A DNA stretch of 64,000 nt from Bacillus swezeyi. GTDB taxonomy: Bacteria > Bacillota > Bacilli > Bacillales > Bacillaceae. Shown here piece by piece: positions 15,001 through 21,800 of the stretch (positions are counted from its first letter, which is position 1; each line of letters starts with the position of its first letter). The notes under the pieces are model-generated. The model saw nothing but the letters and a program-made list of their open reading frames with translations. It did no database searches and was not told the DNA's origin. The position numbers and the translations under genes were made by a program. The DNA is taken from positions 347-64,346 of the forward strand of contig NZ_MRBK01000003.1 in NCBI RefSeq assembly GCF_001969815.1, read 5' to 3'.

Positions 15001-15612
15001 TTTATCGGGCGGATCGACCATCAGGTGAAAATCCGCGGCTTCCGGATTGAACTCGGAGAAATCGAAAGCCAATTGGAAAAACACGAAGACATAAACGAGA
15101 CGATCGTCACCGTCAGGGAAGACGGGGAAAGCCGCCCGTACATTTGCGCCTACATCACCGCAAACCGCGAGATACCGGTTGAAGAGCTGAGAGGATTTTT
15201 GGGAGAAAAGCTGCCGGACTACATGATTCCCGCCTATTTTGTCAAACTGGACAAACTGCCGCTGACCAAAAACGGGAAAGTGGACAGAAAAGCATTGCCG
15301 GAGCCTGACAGAAATGCAGGGGCGGAAGCTGAGTATGAAGCGCCGAGGAACTTTGTGGAAAAACAAATCATCTCCATATTGGAAGAAGTGCTGGGGACAG
15401 AACGGATGGGCATCTCCTGCCGTTTCTTCGACAGAGGAGGGAACTCACTAAAAGCGATGCAAGCTGTCAATTCAATTAACAAAGCCTTTGGCATCAATAT
15501 GGGTGTAAGTACATTCTTTGAGAATACGACTGCCAAAAACTTAGCCCATTGCGTATTACATGCTGAAGCCGAATCAGACGGCATGGTTGAGTACGCCGAG
15601 GAGGAAATATAA
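1..15612 (+). CDS. bacA: Bacitracin synthetase 1 (BacA), 5' end missing; five NRPS modules Ile-Cys-Leu-D-Glu-Ile
   Basis: The reading frame is open from base 1, so the start lies upstream; about 50 residues seem to be missing. Domain order by base: A1 1-1400, PCP1 (GGHS Ser at 1555), Cy 1735-3050 (DPLICDDSS at 2131 fits DxxxxDxxS), A2 3100-4520, PCP2 (Ser 4678), C 4846-6120, A3 6190-7640, PCP3 about 7790, C 7950-9230, A4 9290-10760, PCP4 about 10915, E 11073-12370 (HHLVVDG), C 12460-13770, A5 13830-15310, PCP5 (GGNS) about 15440. Pocket codes I extracted are DGFFLGVVYK (Ile), DLYNLSLIWK (Cys), DAWFLGNVVK (Leu), DAKDIGVVDK (Glu) and DGFFLGVVYK (Ile). This equals bacitracin residues 1-5. The Cy domain would form the Ile-Cys thiazoline, and the E domain makes D-Glu4. 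No oxidase domain is present, so thiazole forms would arise non-enzymatically. The short tail after PCP5 presumably docks onto the BacB N-terminus. A1 and A5 are nearly identical in DNA over long stretches. Confidence 0.97.
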   Translation, partial: VVFGSQNMTYRELNEKSNQTARLLREKGVGAGSIAAILLDRSFEMIIGIMGVLKAGGAYLPIDPETPKDRISYMLKDTEAGVLLTQGEAADGIDCEAEVIHLDKTAFDRFSEERLDAVNDSGDAAYIIYTSGSTGMPKGVVTPHYSAVRVVRNTNYIDIRTDDVILQLSNYSFDGSIFDIFGALLNGASLVMIEKETLLNICRLGSAIKKAEVSVMFITTALFNTLADINIDCLVNLRKILFGGERISIPHAKKVLNHVGQDKLIHVYGPTESTVYATYYFINEIDEAAETIPIGRPLANTSALIMDEDGRLLPIGVPGELCISGDGLSKGYLNRDELTSETFIPHPFIPGERLYKTGDLAKWLPDGNIEFIGRIDHQVKIRGFRIELGEIESQLEKHEDINETIVTVREDGESRPYICAYITANREMPVEELRGFLGEKLPDYMIPAYFVKLDKLPLTKNGKVDRKALPEPDRTAGAEAEYEAPRNETEEKLAAIWCEILHVEKAGINDHFTMMGGHSLNAMELIAKIKENMNTEIPLNQLFKLATIKELSAFIESNKEESRDDNHVIRAADPENMHETFPLTGIQLAYLVGRDETFEIGGVATNLTVEFEADVDLNRFQLALQKLIHRHPILRTIVFENGTQKIIEEEPYYTIETLDLRHLTAEETKEKILKQRENMTSKIIDPSVWPLFEIKTFILPEGKKYFFLNVDPLICDDSSMKILIREFKRFYEQPDLQLPLLEFSFRDYVLASTEFKQTNRYKKDKTYWMDKLDHFPSAPELPFKYDPAYVKKPAFKKFSTFLDEPTWNELKKKARNKNLTPTSVLCAAYAYILAYWSHQNHFAINLTVFNRIPFHPDVKKMIGDFTTLMLLDINAEDELNSFWSFALNVQDTLLEALEHRHYDGVDLIRNIAKKNGMNKKAVMPIVFTSVLSENSEDSFDQLVDFEKIHFFSTRTSQVYIDNQVYEINGGLYITWDYVEQIFEHEVIESMFDQYIDVINQVVSREEVEHIQIDEKSRQAIQDYNDTDQSFEPLPLHELLINQVKQGPDRIAVKHHEESMTYQELDEKSNQVARYLIEKGVEKGDYIGVIGKRSPGTIINLFAVLKSGAAYIPLDPDYPEERKAYIKSKSSCKFFISPDIHQNEHMERFSTEPVDIKVNLEDMAYAIFTSGSTGKPKGVQITHGAAANTILDINEKFGVSENDKIMGISSLCFDLSVYDVFGALSSGAALVIIDDQRDIFRLKEIAEKEQITIWNSVPAIMGMTVDLYQEHELNHHLRLVLLSGDWIPLQLPAKIKKTFKNAEVISLGGATEGSIWSIYYPIQKVEENWKSIPYGMPLANQKIYVLNQQKQLCPLGVEGELYIGGLGVASGYINDKEKTNNAFIWHQELGCIYKTGDHGVLKEGGYVEFLGRKDSQVKIRGYRVELGEIENTLLNHRDVSKATIIDYTNRDGMKNLYAFVVTEREINQKDFKGFLQKTLPDYMIPVKFVKLDEIPLTVNGKIDKRILQELAEQQTIDEGTAGGLIHPENETQAMLLEIWKDIFGLDSINLDVSYYEIGGDSLKAISIIAEINKRMNVEMPIGEIFKNDTIIALDRYLKNREDHHIEKPIKKAAVKEYYAASPAQKRMYMLSMMENERGAYHIPMALLVEGQLNLGRLEGALKTFLQRHEILRTGFEIQNNELVQKIDDDVEFRMEYECLDAPITDQNTLMKVTSAYCKESIKPFDLRRPPLMRAKLIKIGDHKHILVINFHHIVSDGVSQGILMNEILELYSHTPLPEANVQYKDYTEWNHTFNQSAAMKKQEKYWLDVYRDLPEKLDFPYDNKRQNIDTFEGSNVYVEMDQKLTQNIRMLAKKTGTTLYTVMLSAYYVLLNKYTDHTDIVVGTAAAGRLHPDLQNVFGVFVNTLALRNEIDTSKRFKEFLNQTKDRTIAAFEHSEYPFDDLIRKLHNVREPNRNPLFDTMFVLEDARMFTKQKGDVKLSPIIFELDNAKFDMIFNVLDFEQQIVLNIEYSTNLLKEETTLRIAENYIRILEEISANLDVTLDQIDMISHEERRMLVEEFNNTEAAYSKEKTVHQLFEEQAKRTPDQTAVVFEEQKLTYRELNEKANQWARLLREKGVRPDTVVGIMMERSANMIAAIMGVLKSGGAYLPIDPEYPIDRIKYMMDDSGVKVILTDDPFGKGFETGSIEFIDIEDEKIDMQDPSDVADVNQSGDLAYVIYTSGSTGKPKGVMIEHHSLVNLCCWHQYRFEISPNDNSSIYASVSFDAFVWELFPYLTAGAAVHVLNQETRLDVEQLNRYFNEHHISISFLPTPVCEQFMLLDNHSLRTLLTGGDKLNVFKENNYQIVNNYGPTENTVVATSFKIDKPYHNIPIGKPIDNVNTFILNQDNQLCPLGAVGELCIAGGGLARGYLNRPDLTAEKFIQHPLVPGERMYRTGDLAKILPDGNIQFLGRVDQQVKIRGYRIEPGEIETQLLKHEDIDEAAVMAREDSDHDHYLCAYVVAKKEVEPEEIRGFLKKNLPSYMVPAHFVKLDQLPLTVNGKLDKKSLPAPERSIEMEHGYEAPRDETEEKLVSIWEDALGIEKIGISSNFFDAGGHSLKAAALLSTIHKELSVKVPLRQIFETPTIKGLREFIGSTKESAFTSIRKTEEKAYYRLSSAQKRLYILNQIEGSGVAYNMPFAMTIQGDFDVRRFENALNKMIERHESLRTSFFMIDGEPVQKIEKEIDFQVGYSDVGAESAEEKIKGFIRPFHLEKAPLLRAEIVKVNENEHLMMFDMHHIISDGVSMDILMKELTVFYEGKSLPPLNIQYKDYAEWEKGIDQDHQLNKQEEFWLNMFKDDVPVLDMPADYKRPLAQSAEGDTVTVTIEKETFSKLQQMAKENGVTMYMLLLAGYTTLLSKYTGQEDVIVGTPIAGRKHEDVHHLIGMFINTLAIRNHPAGKKTFRNYLHEVKENTLLAYENQDYQFDDLVEKVNIKRDISRNPLFDTMLVYHNTDMKPFEAEGLRSKMLEIKRGISKFDLTVTASEALAGLRLEVEYCTALFKKERIERLSEHLISLLQKAAENPDIELNQIDVLTESERNRILSGFNRTDRAFCKEKTIPELFEEQAEKTPDHPAVVFGDKKLTYKELNERANHLAFILREKGVGPDMVTGIITERSIDMIVGMMGILKAGGAYLPIDPEYPQERTSYMLTDSRVNVLCVTGDVRPGEAFNGEIVRLDQLHQKGHSANLKHHIKPENLAYVIYTSGSTGKPKGVMIEHHSVNNLVQGLHERIYQQLTPQLNVALVAPYIFDASVKQIFAALLLGHTLCIVPRETSWDAMSLIDYYSKNKINVSDMTPAHLNMLTYINKMELELDMNELIVGGDALTPDLIAGLFEKLPNLTCNITNVYGPTECCVDAASHQIERGKVPQTPSIPIGRPLLNTKIYIVDQEHHPQPIGIAGELCIAGEGVARGYLNRPELTAEKFIDHPFEPGKKMYKTGDLAMWLPDGNIEFLGRADHQVKIRGYRIELGEVEIQLLRHEEIKEAAVIARKDQHGNSYLCAYITSEKELAAEVVRQFLEREIPDYMIPSYFVKLDQLPRTSSGKIDRSALPEPDSNMMNEGTRYEPPRNETERKLVQIWREILDADDIGINHHFFAAGGDSIKALQIVSRLSRMNLKLEMKELFANPKIKDLSKYIKEETRAYKHNETVTGETELLPIQKRYFAKNKEEPDHFNQSFMLFRKEGFDENCVRMAFNKILEQHDALRMTYEEQDGAVIQYNRDYQENLFGLDVHQMKGLKDKAQRIHKLATDIQMKSSIKDGKLVNLGIFQTDEGDHLLIAIHHLVVDGVSWRIILEDFETLYSQALKGETLETGYKTDSYQEFARQMKHYAASRRLLKEAEYWRETANADVRFIPANQQQKRDRFEDSTTLSITLDQEATKSLLRKTNRAYNTEINDILLTALLAGIRDITGQHKLKVMMEGHGREDILEGVDISRTVGWFTTVYPVLIDLGEAKDISQNIKMVKETLRKVPNKGIGYGVLKYLTRELDELNEVQAPISFNYFGEMNKDINRKGFSQSPFSSGESVGGKILRHCAIEMNAIVTNGELTIYTTFNQEQYHTNTIQQFNQSYKENLEKIIDHCAGKDGVEMTPSDYSDASLSLEELEKIKNKHGSLKIENIYPLANMQKGMLFHAIKDQTSSAYFQQIVIDLKGQIHADILEASFNDIIKRHEILRASFEYEVVEEPRQIISAERKIAFKSIDLTEHNNVQKEILTEKYLKEDKEKGFDLGSESLMRACLIRMNDQSYQLIWSHHHILLDGWCLGIILSELFSIYEKRMKGETYQLEAPKPYSDYIKWLEKQDKDEGAAYWKTYLEGYETRAEIPKLNSGKPAGEYGGKERVIAFPKELTNKIIEIANRNHVTINTILQSIWGVVLAKYNNAEEVVFGTVVSGREAQVDGIEEMVGLFINTIPTRIRFGGGASFKEALRNTQAESIESSRYSYMNLSEIQELSELKRELISHVMVFQNYAFDQQMFSRQTGKLGFELEGVHGKERTNYDFNMIGVLEEGKLALKMTYDENVYDETIINHIEKHIIAVTEQVTEDEEKTLSEIDLVSEEERNTLLYTFNDTKTDYPKDKTIHQLFEEQAVKTPDHTAVVFGSQNMTYRELNEKSNQAARLLREKGVGAGSIAAILLDRSFEMIIGIMGVLKAGGAYLPIDPETPKDRIDYVLENSGAKVVLTKEPQLEAFDIEAVDLRSDDLQMISRENLPLVSRSNDTAYIVYTSGSTGMPKGVVIPHYSAVRVVRNTNYIDIRTDDVILQLSNYSFDGSVFDIFGALLNGAALVLIEKDTVLNIRELADVIEKEKVSVMFMTTALFNTLADINIDSLANLRKILFGGERISIPHAKKVLDRVGQDKLIHVYGPTESTVYATYYFINEIDEAAETIPIGRPLANTSALIMDEDGKLLPIGVPGELCISGDGLSKGYLNRDELTSETFIPHPFIPGERLYKTGDLAKWLPDGNIEFIGRIDHQVKIRGFRIELGEIESQLEKHEDINETIVTVREDGESRPYICAYITANREIPVEELRGFLGEKLPDYMIPAYFVKLDKLPLTKNGKVDRKALPEPDRNAGAEAEYEAPRNFVEKQIISILEEVLGTERMGISCRFFDRGGNSLKAMQAVNSINKAFGINMGVSTFFENTTAKNLAHCVLHAEAESDGMVEYAEEEI

Positions 15613-15627
15613 TCCTTAAAAGATGGA

Positions 15628-15737
15628 ATAAGCAACTGATGGAGCTTGCTTATGGAGTCATTATATTCAATTTGGCCGTAAGAACCTTTCCAATCACCCG
15701 CACTGTACAATCTATTTCCTGGAGATAGATTGTACAG
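15628..15737 (+). promoter_or_regulatory. Two stem-loops in the bacA-bacB intergenic region
   Basis: The 195-base gap between the bacA stop and the bacB start holds two perfect inverted repeats. ATAAGCAA (15628-15635) pairs with TTGCTTAT (15646-15653). CTGTACAATCTAT (15703-15715) pairs with ATAGATTGTACAG (15725-15737) around a 9-base loop. Neither is followed by a T-run, so they do not look like intrinsic terminators. Transcript processing, stability or reduced coupling between the two genes are possible roles, which is inference. Confidence 0.6.
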
Positions 15738-15807
15738 CTGCCCTATTTTACGCTCAAACTATTCTTATTTTAGCGCCGCAAGTCTGATAAATGGAGTGAT
15801 GATTGAT

Positions 15808-18800
15808 ATGAGTATAATAGGCTTCATAAATGATTTAAAAAAGAAAAATATTTTCTTATATCATAACCAAGGAAAAATTAAAATCATTGGGCCTCAGGAA
15901 TTATTGACAGCTGAGTTAAAACAAAAAATAAAGCGATATAAACAAGAAATCATAGCTGTTCTAAAAAGCGCCGAGGAGAAAAACGAGCGCGGTATTCCGA
16001 AAGCGGATCTGTCGGGAAATGGATGTTACCCTTTATCAAGGGAACAAAAGAGGATGTTCGTTCTAAATAAGCTTGACGAGAGCGGAACCGCATACAACAT
16101 GCCTTTAGCGGTGAGACGAAGAGGCAGCGTCCAAATCAGTCAGTTTAAAGATGCTTGGAGGCAGTTAATCGCCAGGCATGAAGCATTAAGAACTTCCTTT
16201 GTAACAGTCGATGGCGAACCGATGCAAAAAATCGCACAAGAAGCCGAGTTTCAATTAGGATACAGCGAATTAGGAGAAGAAAGCATTCAGGAGAAAATCG
16301 GCGGGTTCATCAAACCTTTTCATTTAGACAAAGCCCCGCTTTTAAGAGCCGAGATCGTAAAAGTCAATGAGGCTGAGCGTATGATGATGGTTGATATGCA
16401 CCATATCATCTCAGACGGTGTCTCTATGGGAATTTTAATGAAGGAATTGGCTGATTTATTGGAAGGTAGACCATTGTCTCCGGTGGCGGTGCAATATAAA
16501 GATTATTCGGAATGGCAGAGAGAAATCGAGAAAACAGGCGGCTTAAAGAAGCAGGAAGATTATTGGCTGAATACCTTCCAAGGTGAAATTCCGGTTTTGA
16601 ATATGCCGCTTGATTACAGAAGGCCAAAAACCCGAAGTTTTCAAGGAGACAGAACGGTTTTTGAATTGGATCAGGACATCACGAAAAAACTCAAAAGCAT
16701 AGCCGGAGAAAACGGTGTGACGATGTATATGCTTCTGTTGGCGGGCTACACAATCCTGCTTTCAAAATACACCGGGCAAGAAGATATCATTGTAGGCTCC
16801 CCAATTGCGGGAAGATCACATGCCGATTTAAACAGGACAATCGGCATGTTCGTGGGCACCCTTGCGATGAGAAATCATCCGAAAGGCGGCATGACATTCA
16901 GGGAATACTTGCAGATCGTAAAAGAAAATACATTAAACGCATACGAAAACCAAGATTATCAATTTGATGCATTGGTAGAAACATTGGGCTTGAAAAAAGA
17001 CTTGAGCAGAAACCCGCTGTTTGACACGATGTTTGATATGCAAAATGCAGATGATTTCACACCTGAAGCCGGCGGAGCCCTCTTTGAGACATACGACTTT
17101 GCCTTTGATGTTTCGAAATTTGATATAAGCCTTACCGCATATCATCATGGGGATCATATAAAGTTCGATTTACAATATTGCACTAATCTGTATAAAAAAG
17201 AAATAATCGAAAGAATGGCCGGACACTTTTTGAATGTTTTAAAAGATGCCGCTCATCATCCTGAACAGACATTAAGCGAGATCAGGATGATGTCTGAGGA
17301 AGAGAAAGATATCGTATTACATACATTCAATCAAGCGAAAAAAGACGATCCGAAAAATAAAACAGTCAGCCGGCTGTTTGAAGAACGGGCGGAAATAACG
17401 CCGGATCACACCGCCGTTATTTTTGGAGACAAGCGATTGACATACAGAGAGCTGAACGAAAAAGCCAATCAGCTGGCCTGGCTCCTCAAAGAAAATGGAG
17501 TAACACCCAATACAATAGTGGGCATCATGACAGAACGTTCACCGGAGATGATCATTGGGATCTTGGGCATTTTAAAAGCAGGGGGAGCCTATTTGCCGAT
17601 TGATCCGGATTATCCCTCGGACAGAGTGAAGTATATGCTGAGAGACAGCGGAGCTGATGTGATCGTCGTTCAGGAGCATTTAAAGTCCAGAATAGACGGA
17701 GGCCGGTTGATTACAGTTGATGATGAGGCGATTCAATGTTGTGATAAAAAAAATCCGCCAATGATAAACGGCGCTTCTGATTTGGCATATGTGATTTACA
17801 CATCGGGCTCTTCAGGCAGACCAAAAGGTGTGATGACGACTCACCGGAATGTCATCAATTATATTCATTCATTTACTAAAAGGGTTCCTTTAAGTGAAAA
17901 CGATACAATCCTGCAAGTCGTATCATTTTCATTTGATGCATTCACTGAAGAGGTTTATCCTATTTTAGCCTGCTCAGGGCGTCTTGTGATCAGCAAAAAA
18001 ATCGGCGATATGAACATCGATGAACTGATGGAAAATATCAAAAAGCACCGCGTCACGCTCGTCAGCTGCTCCCCGCTTTTATTAAATGAAATCGATAAAC
18101 ATAAACATTTAACCTTTCATCCGCATATGAAATTTATCAGCGGCGGGGATGTTCTGAAATATGAGTATATCGAAAATATCATAAAAGGTGCCGAAGTTTA
18201 TAACTCCTACGGCCCGACGGAAGCAACGGTTTGTGCAACCTATTATAAATTAAGCAGCGAAGATCAGAAAAAAACGAGCATTCCAATCGGCAGACCTTTA
18301 CGTAATTATAAGGTGTATATCGCTGATCAATACGGACGGCTCCTGCCGATTGGAATACCGGGCGAGCTTATGATCGGCGGCGACGGCCTTGCAAGAGGAT
18401 ACCTGAATAATCAAAAATTAACAGATGCCGCGTTTGTCCTGAATAAATCAGGTGAGAGGGTGTATCGTACAGGTGATTTAGCGAGATGGCTCCCAGATGG
18501 AAACATCGAATTTTTAGGCAGAATCGATAACCAAGTCAAAATTCGCGGCTATCGGATTGAGCTTGAAGAAATTGAACACCGCCTATTAAAGAACGGCAAT
18601 ATAAATGAAGCGGTCGTTATAGCAAAGGAAGACGAGAACAACAACAAATATCTATGTGCCTATATCACCTTACATCACAAAGGTGCCGCCATTGATCAAA
18701 TCAAAGAATTTCTGGCGAAGGACCTCCCCGAGTACATGATTCCGTCACACTTTATCATGCTGGATCAAATGCCGCGCACGATCAATGGCAAGGTGGATGT

Positions 18801-21800
18801 CAGGGCATTGCCTGAGCCGGATGTAAGGGAGTCTGTGGCAGCAGGCTATGAAGCCCCGAGCAATCAAACGGAAGCAGCGCTTTTATCCATCTGGGAGGAC
18901 ATATTAGGCCTGGAGAAGATTGGGATAAACGATCATTTCTTTGAAATCGGCGGACAGTCATTAAAGGCTTTTTCAATGGCCGCTAAGATACAATCAAAAC
19001 TAAATGTAGAGGTAACGTTAAAAGAAATATTCAGCCATCCGACGATTAAAGAAATCGCAGCCTATGTCCAACAAAAACATAAAATGGTTCATTCAGACAT
19101 TAAAAAAGCGGAAAAGAAAGAGTATTACCCTCTTTCATCCGCTCAAAAAAGACTGTACATTCTCAATCAAATTGAAGACGGCCAAACCGCTTACAACATG
19201 CCATTTGCAATCAAAATAAAGGGTGAGCTCCAAGCGGCGAAGCTTGAGCATGCTTTCAAAACATTAATCGACAGACATGAAGGGTTTAGAACATCCTTTG
19301 TCACAATCAACGGCGAACCTGTTCAAAAAATAGAAGAGGATGTCCGGTTTGAAATCAAATACGATGATTTGGGGAACCGGAGCCTCAAGGAGCGAATGAA
19401 TCAGTTTATCAGACCGTTTGATTTAGAAAAAGCCCCCCTTCTAAGAACAGAGCTTCTTAGGGTGGACGCGGAAGAACATATCCTGCTGTTTGATATGCAC
19501 CATATCATTTCAGACGGGGTGTCAATAGGGATATTCATGAAGGAATGGGCTGCCCTATATGAAGAAAAGGAACTCGCGCCGTTAACCATCCAATATAAAG
19601 ACTATTCGGAGTGGCAAAGAGAAGCCTATCAGAAAGACAGTTTGAAAAAGCAGGAAGAATACTGGCTGAATGTATTTCGCGATGACATTCCGGTTCTGAA
19701 CATGCCGACAGACTATCCAAGGCCGCAAATGCAAAGCTATGAAGGGGACAGACTTATATTTGCTATCGGCAGAGAGCTGACAGAAAAGCTCAAAAGAATA
19801 GCCAATGAAAACGGCGCTACGATGTATATGCTTCTGTTGGCGGGATATACAACACTGCTTTCAAAATATACAGGACAGGAAGATGTAATCGTAGGTTCTC
19901 CGATTGCCGGAAGGTCTCGGGCCGATTTGGAAAACACAATTGGAATGTTTGTTAACACGCTTGCGATGAGGAATTATCCAAAAGGCGGCAGGACATTCAT
20001 TGAGTATTTAAAAGAAGTGAAAGACAATACGTTGAATGCCTATGAACATCAAGACTATCCATTCGATGAGCTTGTTGAAAAATTAGATTTGGAACGGGAT
20101 ATCAGCAGAAATGCATTATTCGACACGATGTTTGATATGCAGGCTTTGGATGATGCAGAACCGCATATCGAAGGATTGAATGTAGAAACATGCGGCATGG
20201 AGTTTCCTATTTCAAAATTTGATTTGTCTTTAGCAGCGGCAGAATCCGCAGGTGCAATGACTTTTCATCTGGAATTTTGCACAAAATTATTTAAGAAAGA
20301 AACCGCTGAAACGATAGCGGAGCATTTCATTCATATACTGGAAGACATTGCTGATCATCCTCACCAGACGCTAAGCGAAATCAATATGCTTTCAGAAGAA
20401 GAAAGAAGCACCATCCTGTATCAGTTTAATGATACGAAGACCGAACATCCGACAGGGACTTTGCCGGAGCTGTTTGAGAAACAGGCTGAGACATCACCGA
20501 ATCATCCGGCAATTGTCTTTAAAGAACAAACATTGACTTACGGGGAATTAAATGAAAAAGCGAATCAACTGGCAAGAACTTTACGGAAAAAAGGTGTTCA
20601 GCGAGAGTCTATAGTTGGAATCATGGCAGATCGGTCATTGGATATGGTGACAGGCATATTGGCGATTCTCAAAGCCGGAGGGGCATACCTGCCGATCGAT
20701 CCGGACTATCCGAAAGAGCGCATCGAATATATCCTGATGGACAGCGCCGCCGATGTTTTACTTATCCAGCGCCATCTCATCGGCAACATGAACTTTGCCG
20801 GCGAAATCGTGCAAATCGATCAAGCGGATGCTTATGATCCAGATGGAAGCAATTTGGACCATCTCAATTCTTCCGGTGATTTGGCATATGTCATTTATAC
20901 ATCGGGTACGACAGGAAATCCAAAAGGCGTTATGGTGGAGCATCGCAATTTGATTCATGCTCACTACACTTGGAGAAAGCACTATGGATTAGCATCATTT
21001 AAGGTCAACCTGCTTCAGCTCGCCAGCATTTCTTTTGATGTATTTGCGGGAGATTTATGCAGAAGCCTCTTCAACGGCGGAACGATGTATATTGTGCCAA
21101 ACGACGTCAAACTGGAAATGAATCTATTATATGACATGATCAAAAAACATGACATCCACATCTTTGAGTCGACGCCAAGCCTTATCATTCCTTTTATGAA
21201 ATATGTCCATCATCACCAATTGGATATATCCAGCATGAAACTGCTGATCATGGGTTCTGATAACTGCGCTATCAAAGATTATAAGTGGCTCGTTGAACAG
21301 TATGGACAAAACATGAGAATCATCAACAGCTACGGCGTTACTGAAGCATCTGTTGACTCCGGCTATTATGAGGAAGCTTTGGATTATATTCCGGATATTG
21401 CGAATACCCCTATAGGAAAACCGCTGGATAATACAGCATTTTATATATTGGATTCTTCATTAAACCCGCAGCCTATCGGGGTTTATGGCGAGCTGTATAT
21501 CGGAGGTGAGGGGATCGCAAGAGGATACTTCAACAATCCTGAACTCACCAAGGAAAAATTTGTTCCGCATCTTTTTGAACCCGGGGGAAACATGTACAGA
21601 ACGGGGGACTTGGCAAGATGGCTGCCAGATGGAAATGTTGAATTCCTGGGCAGAATTGATCATCAGGTCAAGATTCGCGGTTTCAGAATCGAAATCGGTG
21701 AAATTGAAACCAGGCTGCGAGGTAAGCAGGATATTAGCGAAGCCGTTGTCATTGATCGCGAAGACAGCAAAGGCCATAAATACCTGTGCGCCTATATCGC

